Shown: positions 33,022 through 42,236, counted from the first letter of the stretch. The stretch: 64,000 bases of DNA from Caenimonas sedimenti (GCF_007833165.1 NZ_VOBQ01000009.1:124001-188000), one strand, 5' to 3'. Notes: generated by a model from the letters alone, not told the origin. Program-made: numbers and translations.

Positions 33022-33845
33022 CACTGCTCCTTGGATTCCGTGGACTTGCCGGTGCCGGGTTCCGCCAGCTTGCGGTGCATCTCCGCCGTCGCCTGCGCCG
33101 GCATGACCTTGCTCATGGCGACCTGCATCTTGTTCTTCCAACCCGCCACGACATCGGCCTCGCCCTTGAGCATGGCGTCGAAACCGATGCGCGCGACTTC
33201 CTCGGCATCCTGCTTTTTGTCGGTGCCCACCTTGGTGTCCAGCATGTCCGCCCGTGCGAAGAACTCGGTGTCCGTCGGGCCGGGCATTAGGCAGCTCACG
33301 GTGATGCGCGTGTCCTTCAGCTCGTTGCGCAGCGCCAGCGAGAAGGAATCGATGAAGGCCTTGGTGCCGTTGTAGACGGCCTGGAAGCTGCCTGGCTGGA
33401 AACCCGCGATGGATCCGGTGATGAGGATGCGGCCATGGCCTTCGCCGCTGGCGCGCTCGCGCATGCGGTTGGCGATCTGATGAATCAGGTGCACCGTGCC
33501 CGTGATGTTGGTGTTGATCACGTGCAGGATGGCCGGGAAGTCCTGGTCGAGGAAGGCGCCACCCAGCCCGTGGCCGGCATTCGCCAGCAGGGCGTCGACC
33601 TCGCGCCCGCCGATCGCCGAGATGAGTTTCTTGACGCCGTCCGTCGAGGCCAGGTCGCACTCGACCGCATCGACTTTCGCGGCGCCGAGCGATTTCAGGT
33701 CGCTGACCGCCGCATCCAGTGAAGTGTCAGCCGCGACGACGAGGTCGTAGCCGTGTTCGACGGCGCAGCGGGCCAGGTGGTAACCGATCCCCGATGAGGC
33801 GCCGGTCACGACCGCGAGGGGGCGGGGAGCCTTGAGTTCATCCAT
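33021..33845 (-). CDS. Short-chain dehydrogenase/reductase
   Basis: This 274-residue NAD(P)-dependent SDR has the cofactor motif TGASSGIG, the NAG motif LLANAGHG, catalytic Ser in ITGSIAG and the YNGTK active-site pair. The C-terminal 35 residues (KVMPAQATAEMHRKLAEPG) extend past the usual fold. The ATG at 33845 follows an AAGGAG site; nine further codons upstream lack one. The substrate is unknown. It is followed by the coupled small polar gene. Confidence 0.88.
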   Translation of the reverse strand: MDELKAPRPLAVVTGASSGIGYHLARCAVEHGYDLVVAADTSLDAAVSDLKSLGAAKVDAVECDLASTDGVKKLISAIGGREVDALLANAGHGLGGAFLDQDFPAILHVINTNITGTVHLIHQIANRMRERASGEGHGRILITGSIAGFQPGSFQAVYNGTKAFIDSFSLALRNELKDTRITVSCLMPGPTDTEFFARADMLDTKVGTDKKQDAEEVARIGFDAMLKGEADVVAGWKNKMQVAMSKVMPAQATAEMHRKLAEPGTGKSTESKEQ

Positions 33846-33917
33846 TGCATTTCTCCTTGCAGATGAACCCAATCTAGGCAGGCCCGGTGCCCCTGTGTGT
33901 CGGACAAGGCCCCGCGC

Positions 33918-34316
33918 TCATTCCACCATCAGCATCGCCTCGATCTTGTTGCCGTCGAGGTCGCGCACGAAGGCGGCGTAGTACTTGTCGTCGTATTCCT
34001 TGCGATAGCCCGGCGCGCCGTCGTCCTTGCCGCCCAGGGCCAGCGCCTTGGCGTGGAAGGCCTTCACCTCTTCCACCGAGTTCGCCAGGAAGGAGATGTG
34101 CACGCCATTACCCACGCTGGCCCGGCCGCCGTCATGCGGCGCCTGGATCCAGAACTCGGGAAACTTGCGGCCGTAGCCCGCGCCACCGGGAAAGTCCATC
34201 ACGCACTTGATCTGCAGAGTCGCCAGCAGGGCGTCGTAGAAGACCTTGGCGGTGGGGTAGTCGTTGGTACCGAGCGAGACGTGCGAGAGGACGCTGTCGG
34301 GGAGTTGCGTGGCCAT
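33918..34316 (-). CDS. VOC-family (glyoxalase/bleomycin-resistance-like) protein
   Basis: This 132-residue vicinal-oxygen-chelate domain protein starts VLSHVSLGTNDYPTAKVFYDALLATL, has FWIQAPHDG and GVHISFLANSVEEVKAFHAKAL, and ends YYAAFVRDLDGNKIEAMLM. His and Glu at the expected metal positions are present. The activity could be a lyase, dioxygenase or binding protein. It lies 72 bp upstream of the SDR gene on the same strand. Its own upstream side faces the origin-like region. Confidence 0.85.
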   Translation of the reverse strand: MATQLPDSVLSHVSLGTNDYPTAKVFYDALLATLQIKCVMDFPGGAGYGRKFPEFWIQAPHDGGRASVGNGVHISFLANSVEEVKAFHAKALALGGKDDGAPGYRKEYDDKYYAAFVRDLDGNKIEAMLMVE

Positions 34317-34439
34317 GGGAAGTGCCTCCAGGATGTGTTGAGTGCCGCAGCGTAGTGGCCCGGCCGGCCGGGACTTGTCAGTTGCGCTTGTCAACCCGAG
34401 GGGCGGATTGTGGGCCAAGCCGCGCGAAGCGCAAGAGCC

Positions 34440-34720
34440 TCCCTGGCGCCGCTTCCGGCTGCGCACTCTCTTCCTGGTTTCTCTTCAGATTCAAGATAGC
34501 AGTAGTAGATAGGCGCCGGCCACTTGTGTGGATAACCGCCCTTTGCCCCTTGCGGATCAAGCAGTTACGAACGGGACAGGCATGTGGGCGGCGCCCTGTC
34601 CCTGCTGTCGTGCATCTGGGACAACTTCGGCGGCGCCGCCGCCCGTGTGGACAACCCGGCAGTTGTGCCGGTTTGCTCCACAGGCTTGTGCGTACTGAAT
34701 ATTTTTTGTGTCAGGCGGTG
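34440..34720. other. oriC: Replication-origin-like region (DnaA-trio, GC cluster, DnaA boxes)
   Basis: This 435-bp gap between the VOC and MFS genes holds no credible gene. Reading rightward: an AT-richer stretch (34470-34500), ATAGCAGTAGTAGATAG (34497-34512, in-phase TAG trios), GCGCCGGCC (34513-34521) and TGTGGATAA (34527-34535, a perfect DnaA box). Weaker boxes follow at 34551 (TGCGGATCA), 34646 (TGTGGACAA) and 34674 (TGCTCCACA). Near 34699 is an AT run (GAATATTTTTTG). Trio, GC cluster, then box is the basal unwinding arrangement known from bacterial origins. It is not adjacent to dnaA, and the gyrB-dnaN pair 26 kb away would be transcribed against a fork from here, so an alternative DnaA-binding role is possible. 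Confidence 0.65.
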
Positions 34721-34751
34721 CGGTGGCGTTGCCGCAACGCAGCCGGCTTGG

Positions 34752-35924
34752 TCAGCGTGCCTTCAGCAGCACGGCCGCGACCACGGCGGAGCCCAGCGCC
34801 GCGACCGCTGCAGCCAGGTACACAGCGTCAAGCCCCGCGGCATGCGCGAGCGCGCCGCCGAGCGGCGGCGACAAGCCCATGGCGAGATCCTGGAAGGCGA
34901 CATAGGCGCCCATCGCCGCGCCGCGGCTTTGCGGCGGTGTGCGCCGCACCGCCTCCACGCCGAATCCCTGGAAGGCCAACGCATAGCCGGCGCCGGTGAG
35001 CGCGGCTCCCACGCAGGCCAGCACCGGCCCCGGTGCCAGCCAGATCGCGAGCTGCCCCAGCGCCACCAGCAACACCGTGAACACCGCCACCTGCGCGCCG
35101 CCCAGCTTGTCGGGCAGGTGCCCGAACGGCAATCGCGCAGCGATGAAGCCCGCTCCCATGCTGGTGAAGGCCAGCGCCGCGCCGCCCCAGCCGCGTTGCG
35201 CGAACAGCAGCGCGATGAAGGCCACCACCATGGCGTAGCCCATCGAACACAGCGTGAGCCCCAGCCCGGGCAGCTGGATGGCACCCAACACCTTGTAGAA
35301 CGGCAGCCGCGGCGCCGTGCTGGGCTTGAGCCTCGGCAACGCCGCCACCAGCGCAAGCGCCAGCAGCGGAATGGCGATGGTGGCGACCGCGATGCCCGCG
35401 AAGCCGAACCGACCGTGCACCGCCACACCCACCGGCGCGCCGGCCGCGTAGGCGGCAAAGAGGAACATGCCCACCCAGCCGATCACCTTGCCGGCATGCT
35501 CCGCGCCCATGCGTGCGATGCCCCAGCTGAGGATGGAGGTGATGATGAAACTCTCGCCCACGCCCGTGATCAGGCGTGCGGCGACGAGGATGGCGACGGA
35601 GACGGTGGGTTGGCCGGTGAAGGCCAGCGAAGCCAGGTAGGTGAGCCCCACGCAGCAGGTGACGAGCAACCCGGCCATCGCGGCGAAGCGCGGCCCGCGC
35701 GCGTCCGACACCTCCCCCGCCCACATGCGCGCGAAGAAGGACGAGGCGAACTGGCTGCCCATCACCACGCCCACGATCACGGTGCTGAAGCCCAGCGTCT
35801 GGCTCACGTGCAGCGGTACCACCGGCATCGCCATGCCCATGGCGAAGTAGCCGGTGAAGACGGCCAGCGTCAGCGGCAACAGGGGGATGAAGGCGGCGAA
35901 CAGGCTGTCGCCCGGCGCCTTCAT
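34752..35924 (-). CDS. MFS transporter, YhhS/arabinose-exporter-like
   Basis: This 390-residue protein has twelve predicted helices of the major facilitator type. It carries the cytoplasmic loop MGSQFASSFFARMWAGEVSDARGPR and GVGESFIITSILSWGIARMG, as in YhhS-type proteins. The substrate is unknown. Its ATG overlaps the stop of the upstream ATPase gene (ATGA), although the two are not obviously related in function. It ends next to the origin-like region. Confidence 0.87.
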   Translation of the reverse strand: MKAPGDSLFAAFIPLLPLTLAVFTGYFAMGMAMPVVPLHVSQTLGFSTVIVGVVMGSQFASSFFARMWAGEVSDARGPRFAAMAGLLVTCCVGLTYLASLAFTGQPTVSVAILVAARLITGVGESFIITSILSWGIARMGAEHAGKVIGWVGMFLFAAYAAGAPVGVAVHGRFGFAGIAVATIAIPLLALALVAALPRLKPSTAPRLPFYKVLGAIQLPGLGLTLCSMGYAMVVAFIALLFAQRGWGGAALAFTSMGAGFIAARLPFGHLPDKLGGAQVAVFTVLLVALGQLAIWLAPGPVLACVGAALTGAGYALAFQGFGVEAVRRTPPQSRGAAMGAYVAFQDLAMGLSPPLGGALAHAAGLDAVYLAAAVAALGSAVVAAVLLKAR

Positions 35925-37072
35925 GGCAGCATGGCCCACAGCGGCACCGCCTCGATGCCCTCGGCCATCTTGAACCGGTGCTGGCCCGGGTGCACCACAT
36001 ACAGGGCATCCAGCTTCAGGTCGTCGATGGCGATGCGCATCGATGGCGTCACCGCAGGCGCGTCCGCCCGCTTGAACTCGACGCCGATCCGGCGGCTGCC
36101 CTGGAACATCAGCAGGTCGAGCTCCGCGCCCTGGTGCGTGGCCCAGAAGTAGGCCTGCTGCGGACGCGCCAGGCGCAGTACCTGCTCCAGGGCAAAACCC
36201 TCCCAACTGGCGCCGGCGCGCGGGTGCGTGGCCAGCTGGGCCATCGTACGCACGTCCATCAAGGCGTGCAGCAAGCCGGTGTCGCGGAAGTAGAGCTTGG
36301 GCGCCTTGACCTGGCGCTTGCCCAGGTTTTCGTGCCAGGGCTGGAGCTGGCGCAGCATCATGGTCTGGGTGAGGATGTCCAGGTAGCGCCGGATGGTCGG
36401 TTCCGACACGCCGAGGGACCGCGCGGGATCCGCGGCCGACCAGGTCTGGCCGTGGTAGTGCGTGAGCATGGTCCAGAAGCGCAGCATGCCCGGGGCGCTG
36501 ATGTTGAGCCCGAACTGCGGCAGGTCCGTTTGCAGATGCTGGGCGATGGCCTGCTGGCGCCAGGCGAAACTGTCGTCATCGGTGGCAGCCAGCCAGGAGC
36601 GAGGAAAGCCGCCGCGCAGCCACAGGCGGCTGGCCGTTTCATCGTGCCACGGCGCGGTGCGGGGCAGGACCTCTCGCAGGTCGAAGCCGGCGGCCTCGAC
36701 GACCTCTACCCGCCCCAGCAAGGACTCGCCGGCCTGCCGTGCCAGGTGGGGCGAGGCGCTGCCCAGCAGCAGGTACTGGCCGGGCGCATCGGAGCGATCC
36801 ATCAGCACGCGCAACAACGGGAACAGGTCCGGCCGGCGCTGCACCTCGTCGATGACGACCAGCCCCCGTGCTTGCTCGAGCGCCAGCGCGGGTTCGGCCA
36901 GCCGGCGTTCGTGGGGCGGGTATTCCAGGTCGAAATACTGGGGCGAATCCCGCCGCACGAAGGCCTGCGCCAACGTGCTCTTGCCGGCCTGGCGCGGGCC
37001 CACCAGCACCACGCCGCGCGAGCGCGCCAGCGCGCGCCGGACCGCGGCTTCCAGTGCGGGGCGGGGGAGCAT
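35921..37072 (-). CDS. AAA_14/DUF4143 ATP-binding protein
   Basis: This 383-residue protein combines a P-loop ATPase with a C-terminal DUF4143 domain. Walker A GPRQAGKST is at residues 25-33, Walker B GLVVIDEVQ at 69-77 and the sensor in QYLLLGSAS. The DUF4143 part (about 175-370) has APKLYFRDTGLLHALM and the nuclease-like ELDLLMFQGSRRIGVEFKRA (an E/D-xD-EFK pattern). Such proteins are widespread, mobile in distribution and of uncertain role. It is coupled to the MFS gene by a 4-bp overlap. Confidence 0.87.
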   Translation of the reverse strand: MLPRPALEAAVRRALARSRGVVLVGPRQAGKSTLAQAFVRRDSPQYFDLEYPPHERRLAEPALALEQARGLVVIDEVQRRPDLFPLLRVLMDRSDAPGQYLLLGSASPHLARQAGESLLGRVEVVEAAGFDLREVLPRTAPWHDETASRLWLRGGFPRSWLAATDDDSFAWRQQAIAQHLQTDLPQFGLNISAPGMLRFWTMLTHYHGQTWSAADPARSLGVSEPTIRRYLDILTQTMMLRQLQPWHENLGKRQVKAPKLYFRDTGLLHALMDVRTMAQLATHPRAGASWEGFALEQVLRLARPQQAYFWATHQGAELDLLMFQGSRRIGVEFKRADAPAVTPSMRIAIDDLKLDALYVVHPGQHRFKMAEGIEAVPLWAMLP

Positions 37073-37086
37073 GGACCGATGGTACC

Positions 37087-37785
37087 TTACGGACCAGGAA
37101 AAAGGAAAGCCTGACTTTCGAATTTCATGGTGGCGGGGACCGAGGCGGCCGCTCCGGGGCGGGGCTCGCCGCGGGCGCCCAGGTACTTGGCAATCGCCTC
37201 GCCCACCCTCTTCTTCGGCGCCTTGCCCACCTTCACCAGCAACTCGTGCCCCGGTTCGTACGCGTCGTAGCGCCGCTCCAGGTCGCGCCGGATGCGCTTC
37301 AGCAGCGCCGCAGCGACCTCCGCATCGGCCATCGCCCGGTGGGCGCGCGAGGAATACGACAGGTCATGGAACGCCGCCAGCGAACCGAGTCGGAAACTCA
37401 TGGCCTCCGGGTACAGCCGGCGCGACAGCAGCATGGTGCAGGCGAAAGGGTTGGCTGCCGGCGCGTCGGGCCCGAGCCGCTCCAGCTCGGCGGCCCAGAA
37501 GCGGCGGTCGAACGATGCGTTGTGCGCGACCAGGGGCGCGTCGCCGACGAAGCGCGCCGCCGCGGCCATCACCTCATCGGCCGGCGGCGCCGCGTCGATC
37601 ATCTCGTTGGTGATCCCGGTGAAGGCCTCGATGAAGGCGGGGATGCGCACCCCGGCATTCATCAGCGACTCGAAACGGCCAACCTCGCGGTCCCCTTCCA
37701 CCATGACGATGGCGATCTCCGTCGCGCGGTCGCCCATGGCGGGTGAGAGGCCGGTGGTTTCGAAGTCGATGACGGCGATGGGCAT
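37087..37785 (-). CDS. DEDDh 3'-5' exonuclease (DnaQ-like)
   Basis: This 232-residue exonuclease has ExoI IDFETTGLSPAMGDRATEIA (Asp7, Glu9), ExoII VAHNASFDRRFW and ExoIIIe SRAHRAMADAEVAA, the full DEDDh set. It removes nucleotides from 3' ends of DNA or RNA. It lacks polymerase III epsilon's C-terminal interaction tail. The ATG at 37785 begins exactly at the first strand. It is divergent from the 2-hydroxyacid dehydrogenase gene, with only 31 bp between starts. Confidence 0.9.
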   Translation of the reverse strand: MPIAVIDFETTGLSPAMGDRATEIAIVMVEGDREVGRFESLMNAGVRIPAFIEAFTGITNEMIDAAPPADEVMAAAARFVGDAPLVAHNASFDRRFWAAELERLGPDAPAANPFACTMLLSRRLYPEAMSFRLGSLAAFHDLSYSSRAHRAMADAEVAAALLKRIRRDLERRYDAYEPGHELLVKVGKAPKKRVGEAIAKYLGARGEPRPGAAASVPATMKFESQAFLFPGP

Positions 37786-37816
37786 GGCGGCGAGCTTAAC
37801 GCCACAATCTCGCCTG

Positions 37817-38815
37817 ATGCCCACCTGCCCCACCATCCTTCTCTGGACGCCGTTCACCGGCCAGCAGCGCATGCTGGCTGAAGGCTTGCGCAACGCCGCC
37901 TGCGAGCTGGTCGCCGTGGCCAGCGAAGCCGAAGCCATCGCCGCGCTGGCAAGCGCCGACGGCGCCCTGTTCGCCGGCGTCGCGCAAGGCTACAGCCCCG
38001 CCCTCGCCCAGGCCGTCCTGCAGGCGCCCCGGCTGCGCTGGCTGCAGCTCATCTCCACCGGCCAGGAGGCGGTGGAGCAGCACGGCCTGCCGCCGCGCGT
38101 CGCCGTGACCAGCGTGGGCGACACCGCCGCCGGCGTGGTGGCCGAGCACGCGGTCGCCCTGCTGCTGGCGCTGGGGCGCCGCCTGGGCGATGCCGCCGTG
38201 CAGGGCGCCCGCGCCGAGTGGAACCGTGCCTATGCGGCGCGCATGGATTCGCTGGATGGCCGCACGCTGTGCCTGGTGGGCTACGGCCGCATCGGCAAGG
38301 AGACCGCGCGGCGCGTGCAGGGCTTCGGCATGCGCTGCATTGCGGTCAACCGCAGCGGCGTCGGCGACGTGGTGGGCAGCGTGCAGCAGGTGCTGCCGCT
38401 CGCGCGCCTGCACGAGGCGCTGGCGCAGTCCGATGCCGTGTCGCTTTCGCTGCCCGGCACGGCAGAAACGCATCGCCTGTTCGGCGCGGCCGAATGGGCG
38501 GCCTGCAAGCGCGGCGCGCTGGTGGTGAACGTGGGGCGGGGGACCGTGGTGGACACGGCCAGCCTGGTGGCCGCGCTGCACTCGGGGCACCTGGCAGGCG
38601 CGGGACTGGACGTGACCGACCCCGAGCCGCTGCCTGCCGACCACGCGCTGTGGAAAGCACCGGGCGTGCTGATCACCCCACACGTGGGCGGCGCGGGCAA
38701 TCCGCAGGGCGTGGCGCGGCTCGCGGCGTTGATCGTCGAAAACGTGCGCCGGTTCGGCGCGGGGGAGGAACTGCTGCATCCCGTGCAGATTCAACCGTCA
38801 GGAGACGCCGCATGA
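37817..38815 (+). CDS. D-2-hydroxyacid dehydrogenase
   Basis: This 332-residue NAD(P)-dependent dehydrogenase of the D-isomer-specific family has the cofactor loop LVGYGRIGKETARRV. The catalytic Arg is in VNVGRGTVVD, the Glu region in GLDVTDPEPLP and the His in ITPHVGG. It may reduce glyoxylate, hydroxypyruvate or another 2-oxoacid. The ATG at 37817 begins MPTCPTILLWTPF. The stop overlaps the following lipoprotein start (ATGA), which is probably coincidental packing. Confidence 0.9.
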   Translation: MPTCPTILLWTPFTGQQRMLAEGLRNAACELVAVASEAEAIAALASADGALFAGVAQGYSPALAQAVLQAPRLRWLQLISTGQEAVEQHGLPPRVAVTSVGDTAAGVVAEHAVALLLALGRRLGDAAVQGARAEWNRAYAARMDSLDGRTLCLVGYGRIGKETARRVQGFGMRCIAVNRSGVGDVVGSVQQVLPLARLHEALAQSDAVSLSLPGTAETHRLFGAAEWAACKRGALVVNVGRGTVVDTASLVAALHSGHLAGAGLDVTDPEPLPADHALWKAPGVLITPHVGGAGNPQGVARLAALIVENVRRFGAGEELLHPVQIQPSGDAA

Positions 38816-39645
38816 ACTTCCGCGGTCTGTGTGCCGCCGTGTTGGCCGCCTTCGCACTCGCGGGCTGCTGCGGCGAGGAGGGCTCGGAGAACCCCACGCT
38901 GTTTGCCGCGGTCTGCCAGGCCGAAAAGGACTTGGCCGAGCCCAACACCGGCCTCTGGTGGAACCCGCAGGAGAACGGCCGCGGCTTCTTCATCGAGCGG
39001 CAGGACGAGCGGATCCTGGTGAGCGCCTACGTCTTCGACGACGATGGCCGGGCGACCTGGTCCACCGGCTTCGCGACGCAGCAGTCCGATGGCAGCTACA
39101 CCGGCACGCTGACCCGCTACAGCGGCGGGCAGACGCTGGAGGGCTCTTACCGGCCGCCCGACACGTCGAGCGCCATCGCCACCATGGTCCTGGAATTCGA
39201 CACGGCAACCACTGGCACGCTGGAAGTGAAGTTGACCGGCAGCGACGACAAACACCTGATCACCCTCGAGCAGTTCCGCGGCGATGGCGGGCCGCCGTCG
39301 AACGCGACTTTCGCCAACGGGACCTGGTGGAACGAAGACGAGAGCGGCCGCGCCTTTGTGATCGAAGTGCAGGGCAACAACGTCACGCTGGGCAGCTTCA
39401 TGTACGACAAGGATGGGAGCCCGGTGTGGTACCGGGCGACCGGCCAGCTGGCGACCACTTCGTCCTTCACGCTCACCCTGACGCAGTTCGCTGACGGGCA
39501 GACGCTGACCGGGCCGTACCAGCAGCCAAGGACCCTGTCGGCCTCGCTCGGGTCGGTGACGTTCCAGGCGAGGACGGCGACCAAGGCGACGATGACCTTG
39601 CCGGACGGCCGGCAGGTTCCGTTGCAGCGTTTCACCTTCGACTGA
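38812..39645 (+). CDS. Lipoprotein with two WWNP-type repeat domains
   Basis: This 277-residue protein has a lipoprotein signal (lipobox LAGC, Cys19). Two copies of a domain of about 110 residues follow, each opening with GLWWNPQENGRGFFIE (about residue 45) or GTWWNEDESGRAFVIE (about 170). The copies continue with a SYVFD/SFMYD-x-DG-x2-W segment, SYTGTLTRYSGGQTLEGSYRPP-like turns and a final T-LPDG-QVPLQRF. The pattern suggests repeated beta sheets. Such GxWWNPxESGRG domains occur in exported proteins of several Proteobacteria without a known function. The ATG at 38812 sits in the preceding stop. Confidence 0.8.
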   Translation: MNFRGLCAAVLAAFALAGCCGEEGSENPTLFAAVCQAEKDLAEPNTGLWWNPQENGRGFFIERQDERILVSAYVFDDDGRATWSTGFATQQSDGSYTGTLTRYSGGQTLEGSYRPPDTSSAIATMVLEFDTATTGTLEVKLTGSDDKHLITLEQFRGDGGPPSNATFANGTWWNEDESGRAFVIEVQGNNVTLGSFMYDKDGSPVWYRATGQLATTSSFTLTLTQFADGQTLTGPYQQPRTLSASLGSVTFQARTATKATMTLPDGRQVPLQRFTFD

Positions 39646-39732
39646 CGCGCTTCCTTCGCGCCAAAAAAGGCCGCGAGGCGGGGCCCGCGAGCCCGACAAT
39701 GGCGCACGCAGCCTTGTTGCGGGAGCCGGCAC

Positions 39733-40876
39733 TTGAACTTCAGAACGCTTCTTGCCGCGGCGCTTGCCGCTGTCGTCCTGGCCGCCTGCGGCGGTGGTGG
39801 ACCATCCGCCGCACCCGCGCCCGAGGTGGTTCTGAAGGCGGCCTTCCCCGTCCCCGGCGACGCCGTCTGCGGTGTTCTGGTACTGGATCGTCACCGGCGA
39901 AACGCAGACGGTCCTGTACGACCAGTTCCTGATCGAGGTGTATGACCAGGCCGGCACCAGGCTGGGCAGCCTGGGCGATGGCTACTCGAACCTGAACGCG
40001 GCCACCAATTGGAAGCAGGGCGCGGTGAACCTGAGCGCCTACAAGGGGCAAACGGTGGAATTGCGCTTCAGTGCCATCACCGATGGCAGCGGACCCACCA
40101 CGTTCTACATCGACGACGTGAGCCTGTCCTCGGTGACCGCCGGCAACTATGGGCTGGCGGCCCCCGCCAACGGCATGTGGTGGAACCCGCAGGAGAGCGG
40201 CCGCGGCTTCTTCATCGACCGGCAGGGCAACCAGATCTCGCTGGGCGCGTACATGTACGAAGAAAGCGGCTCGGCCACCTGGTACACCGGCCTGGCCACG
40301 CTGCAGGCCGACGGCACCTACCAAGGCGCGCTGATCCGCTACGCGGGCGGGCAGACGCTGACCGGGAGCTACCAGGCGCCCGGCACCACGCAGACGGTGG
40401 CGCAGGTGACTTTGCTGTTCACCACGGGCACCACCGGGACGATCGTGGTGGAGATGACGGGCGGTGGCGGGCGCAACATCCAGATCCAGTTGTTCCGCGC
40501 CGGCAGCGGCCCTGCCGCGTCGAACGCCCAGTTCAACAACGGCACCTGGTGGAACGAATCGGAAAGCGGCCGCGGGTTCGTGCTCGAGGTGCAGGGCAAC
40601 ACCGTGATGCTGGGCAGCTTCATGTACGAAGCGAGCGGCCAGCCGGTCTGGTACCTGGCCACGGGTTCGCTGGCCAGCGCGTCGTCGTTCACGCTGCCGC
40701 TGGTGCAGAACGCCGGCGGGCAGTCGCTCAATGGCAACTACAAGGCGCCCGCCGCGCTGTTCGCGCCGATCGGGTCGGTGACGTTCCAGGCGACCAGCGC
40801 AACCACGGCGACGCTGACGTTGCCAGGCGGAAGGCAGATCCCGTTGAAGCGCCTGGTCTTCAACACCGGTACCTGA
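39733..40876 (+). pseudogene. Second WWNP-repeat lipoprotein gene, frameshifted near 39.87 kb
   Basis: The frame starting TTG at 39733 encodes a lipoprotein signal (MNFRTLLAAALAAVVLAACGGGG, Cys19). After about residue 44 it loses all similarity to sense sequence. The adjoining frame, open from 39872, gives FWYWIVTGETQTVLYDQFLIEVYDQAGTR, a jelly-roll half-domain ending FYIDDVSLS. Two WWNPQESGRGFFID / WWNESESGRGFVLE domains like those of the neighbouring gene follow. The first half of the jelly-roll is missing, so a deletion and a frameshift together are likely. The 3' part is still open for 334 residues, indicating a recent loss or programmed recoding; the latter has no direct support. Confidence 0.7.
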
Positions 40877-40891
40877 GGCGGGACTTTCTCC

Positions 40892-41263
40892 TCAAGCCTC
40901 CGGCCGCATCCACAACCACACCGCCACGCAAGCCATCGCCATCGGAACCGCCACGCGCAGCCACAGCGCGAGGGGCGACAGCAGCAGCACGACGGCGCTG
41001 AGCGTCATCATCCCGGAGGCCGCCCATTTGGCACGCCGCGGCACCGCGCCGCGCTCCCGCCATTGCCGGATCGATGCGCCGTAGCGCGGGTGGGCCAGCA
41101 GCCAGGCCTCGAGTTGCGGCCAGCCCTTGCCGCCAGCCCAGGCGGCCACCAGCAGGAAGGGCACGGTCGGCAAGCCGGGCAGCACCACGCCGATCATGCC
41201 GAGGGCGACGCACGCAACGGCCAGGGTGCGCCAGAGCAGCTGGGAAAGTGGCCGCGGGATCAT
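40892..41263 (-). CDS. YbaN/DUF454-family inner-membrane protein
   Basis: This 123-residue protein has two to three membrane helices. The DUF454 signature is LGMIGVVLPGLPTVPFLLVAAWAGGKGWPQLEAWLLAHPRYG, followed by the basic loop PRRAKWAASGMM. The function of the family is unknown. It ends 15 bp from the broken lipoprotein gene (convergent) and lies 22 bp downstream of the LysR gene on the same strand. Confidence 0.88.
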   Translation of the reverse strand: MIPRPLSQLLWRTLAVACVALGMIGVVLPGLPTVPFLLVAAWAGGKGWPQLEAWLLAHPRYGASIRQWRERGAVPRRAKWAASGMMTLSAVVLLLSPLALWLRVAVPMAMACVAVWLWMRPEA

Positions 41264-41285
41264 GCGGATGATTCTGTGCCGGGAG

Positions 41286-42236
41286 TCAACGCGCCATCAC
41301 CGCCGCATCCAGCGCCCGCAACGCATCCATGTAGATCGCCGACACCCGGCGATACATCAGGGCCACCACGGTCTCCGGCAACGCGGGTCCCACGTCCACG
41401 ACCACCAGCCGCCTGGCCTTGATCTCGGCCTCCGCCGCCATCAACGGAACCACGGCCAGCCCCAGCCCCGCGGAAGCCAGCCGCACATTGGCCGCGAGCG
41501 AACCCGACTCCACCGCCGGAGCCGGAGCCCGGTTGCCGCGCGCGGTGAACATCTCGTCGAGCGAGCGCCGCTGGTGCGTGCTGGCCGGCGGCAGGATCCA
41601 GGGGTAGCGCAGCAAGTCCGGCCAGCGGTGCTTCTTGCGCGCCACGCCCAATTGCGGCGACGCGATCACCACCATCGGCACTTTCAGGAACGGCCGGATG
41701 TCCAGCATGGAGAGATCGAGCGCATCCACCGCGCGCGGCGAATACAGCGACAGCACGGCATCCACCTCGCCGCGCAGCAGCTGCTCGATCAGCGAATGCA
41801 GCCGGCCTTCGTGCACCTGGATCGTGTCGACGGCGCCGCCGGCGCCATCACGCAGCCGGCGCAGCACCGCGGGTGCCACGTGCTCCGCCACGAAGGGCGG
41901 CATGCCGAGACGCAACAAGCCGCCAGCACTGGCGCCGCTGGCCGCCACCTCCTCCGTCAAGTGCCGCAGCTCGTTGACCAGCAGCCGCGCGTGCTTGGCC
42001 ACGCGCAAGCCCGCGGCCGTGGGCGTCATGCCCTGCCGCGATCGCTCGAACAGCACCTGGCCCAGCGAGCGCTCCAGCTCCTTGATGGCCTTGCTGACGC
42101 CGGCCCGCGTGATGTGCAGGCGCTGCGCCGCCTCGGCCAGGTTGCCGCACTCCGCGACTTCATGCACCAGTTCCAGCTGGGCGAAGCGCAGGCGGCGGCC
42201 GATGGAAAGGGGGACGCTGCTGGGGGCGGTGGCCAT
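41286..42236 (-). CDS. LysR-family transcriptional regulator
   Basis: This 316-residue regulator has an N-terminal winged helix (FAQLELVHEVAECGNLAEAAQRLHITRAGVSKAIKELERSLGQVLFERSRQGM) and a periplasmic-binding-like effector domain (about 100-300). It is divergent from the Bug-type binding-protein gene at 42343, with 106 bp between starts that include TTAAC-N5-GTTGA and a TTGACA hexamer at 42257. It most likely activates that gene and the NTF2-like gene after it. The effector is probably an organic acid, by inference. Confidence 0.9.
   Translation of the reverse strand: MATAPSSVPLSIGRRLRFAQLELVHEVAECGNLAEAAQRLHITRAGVSKAIKELERSLGQVLFERSRQGMTPTAAGLRVAKHARLLVNELRHLTEEVAASGASAGGLLRLGMPPFVAEHVAPAVLRRLRDGAGGAVDTIQVHEGRLHSLIEQLLRGEVDAVLSLYSPRAVDALDLSMLDIRPFLKVPMVVIASPQLGVARKKHRWPDLLRYPWILPPASTHQRRSLDEMFTARGNRAPAPAVESGSLAANVRLASAGLGLAVVPLMAAEAEIKARRLVVVDVGPALPETVVALMYRRVSAIYMDALRALDAAVMAR

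Noticed and set aside
34584-36152. A 522-codon plus-strand open frame across the MFS gene and origin region
   Set aside because: Its translation is Arg/Gln/His-rich and antisense to the MFS and ATPase genes, which have clear family motifs.
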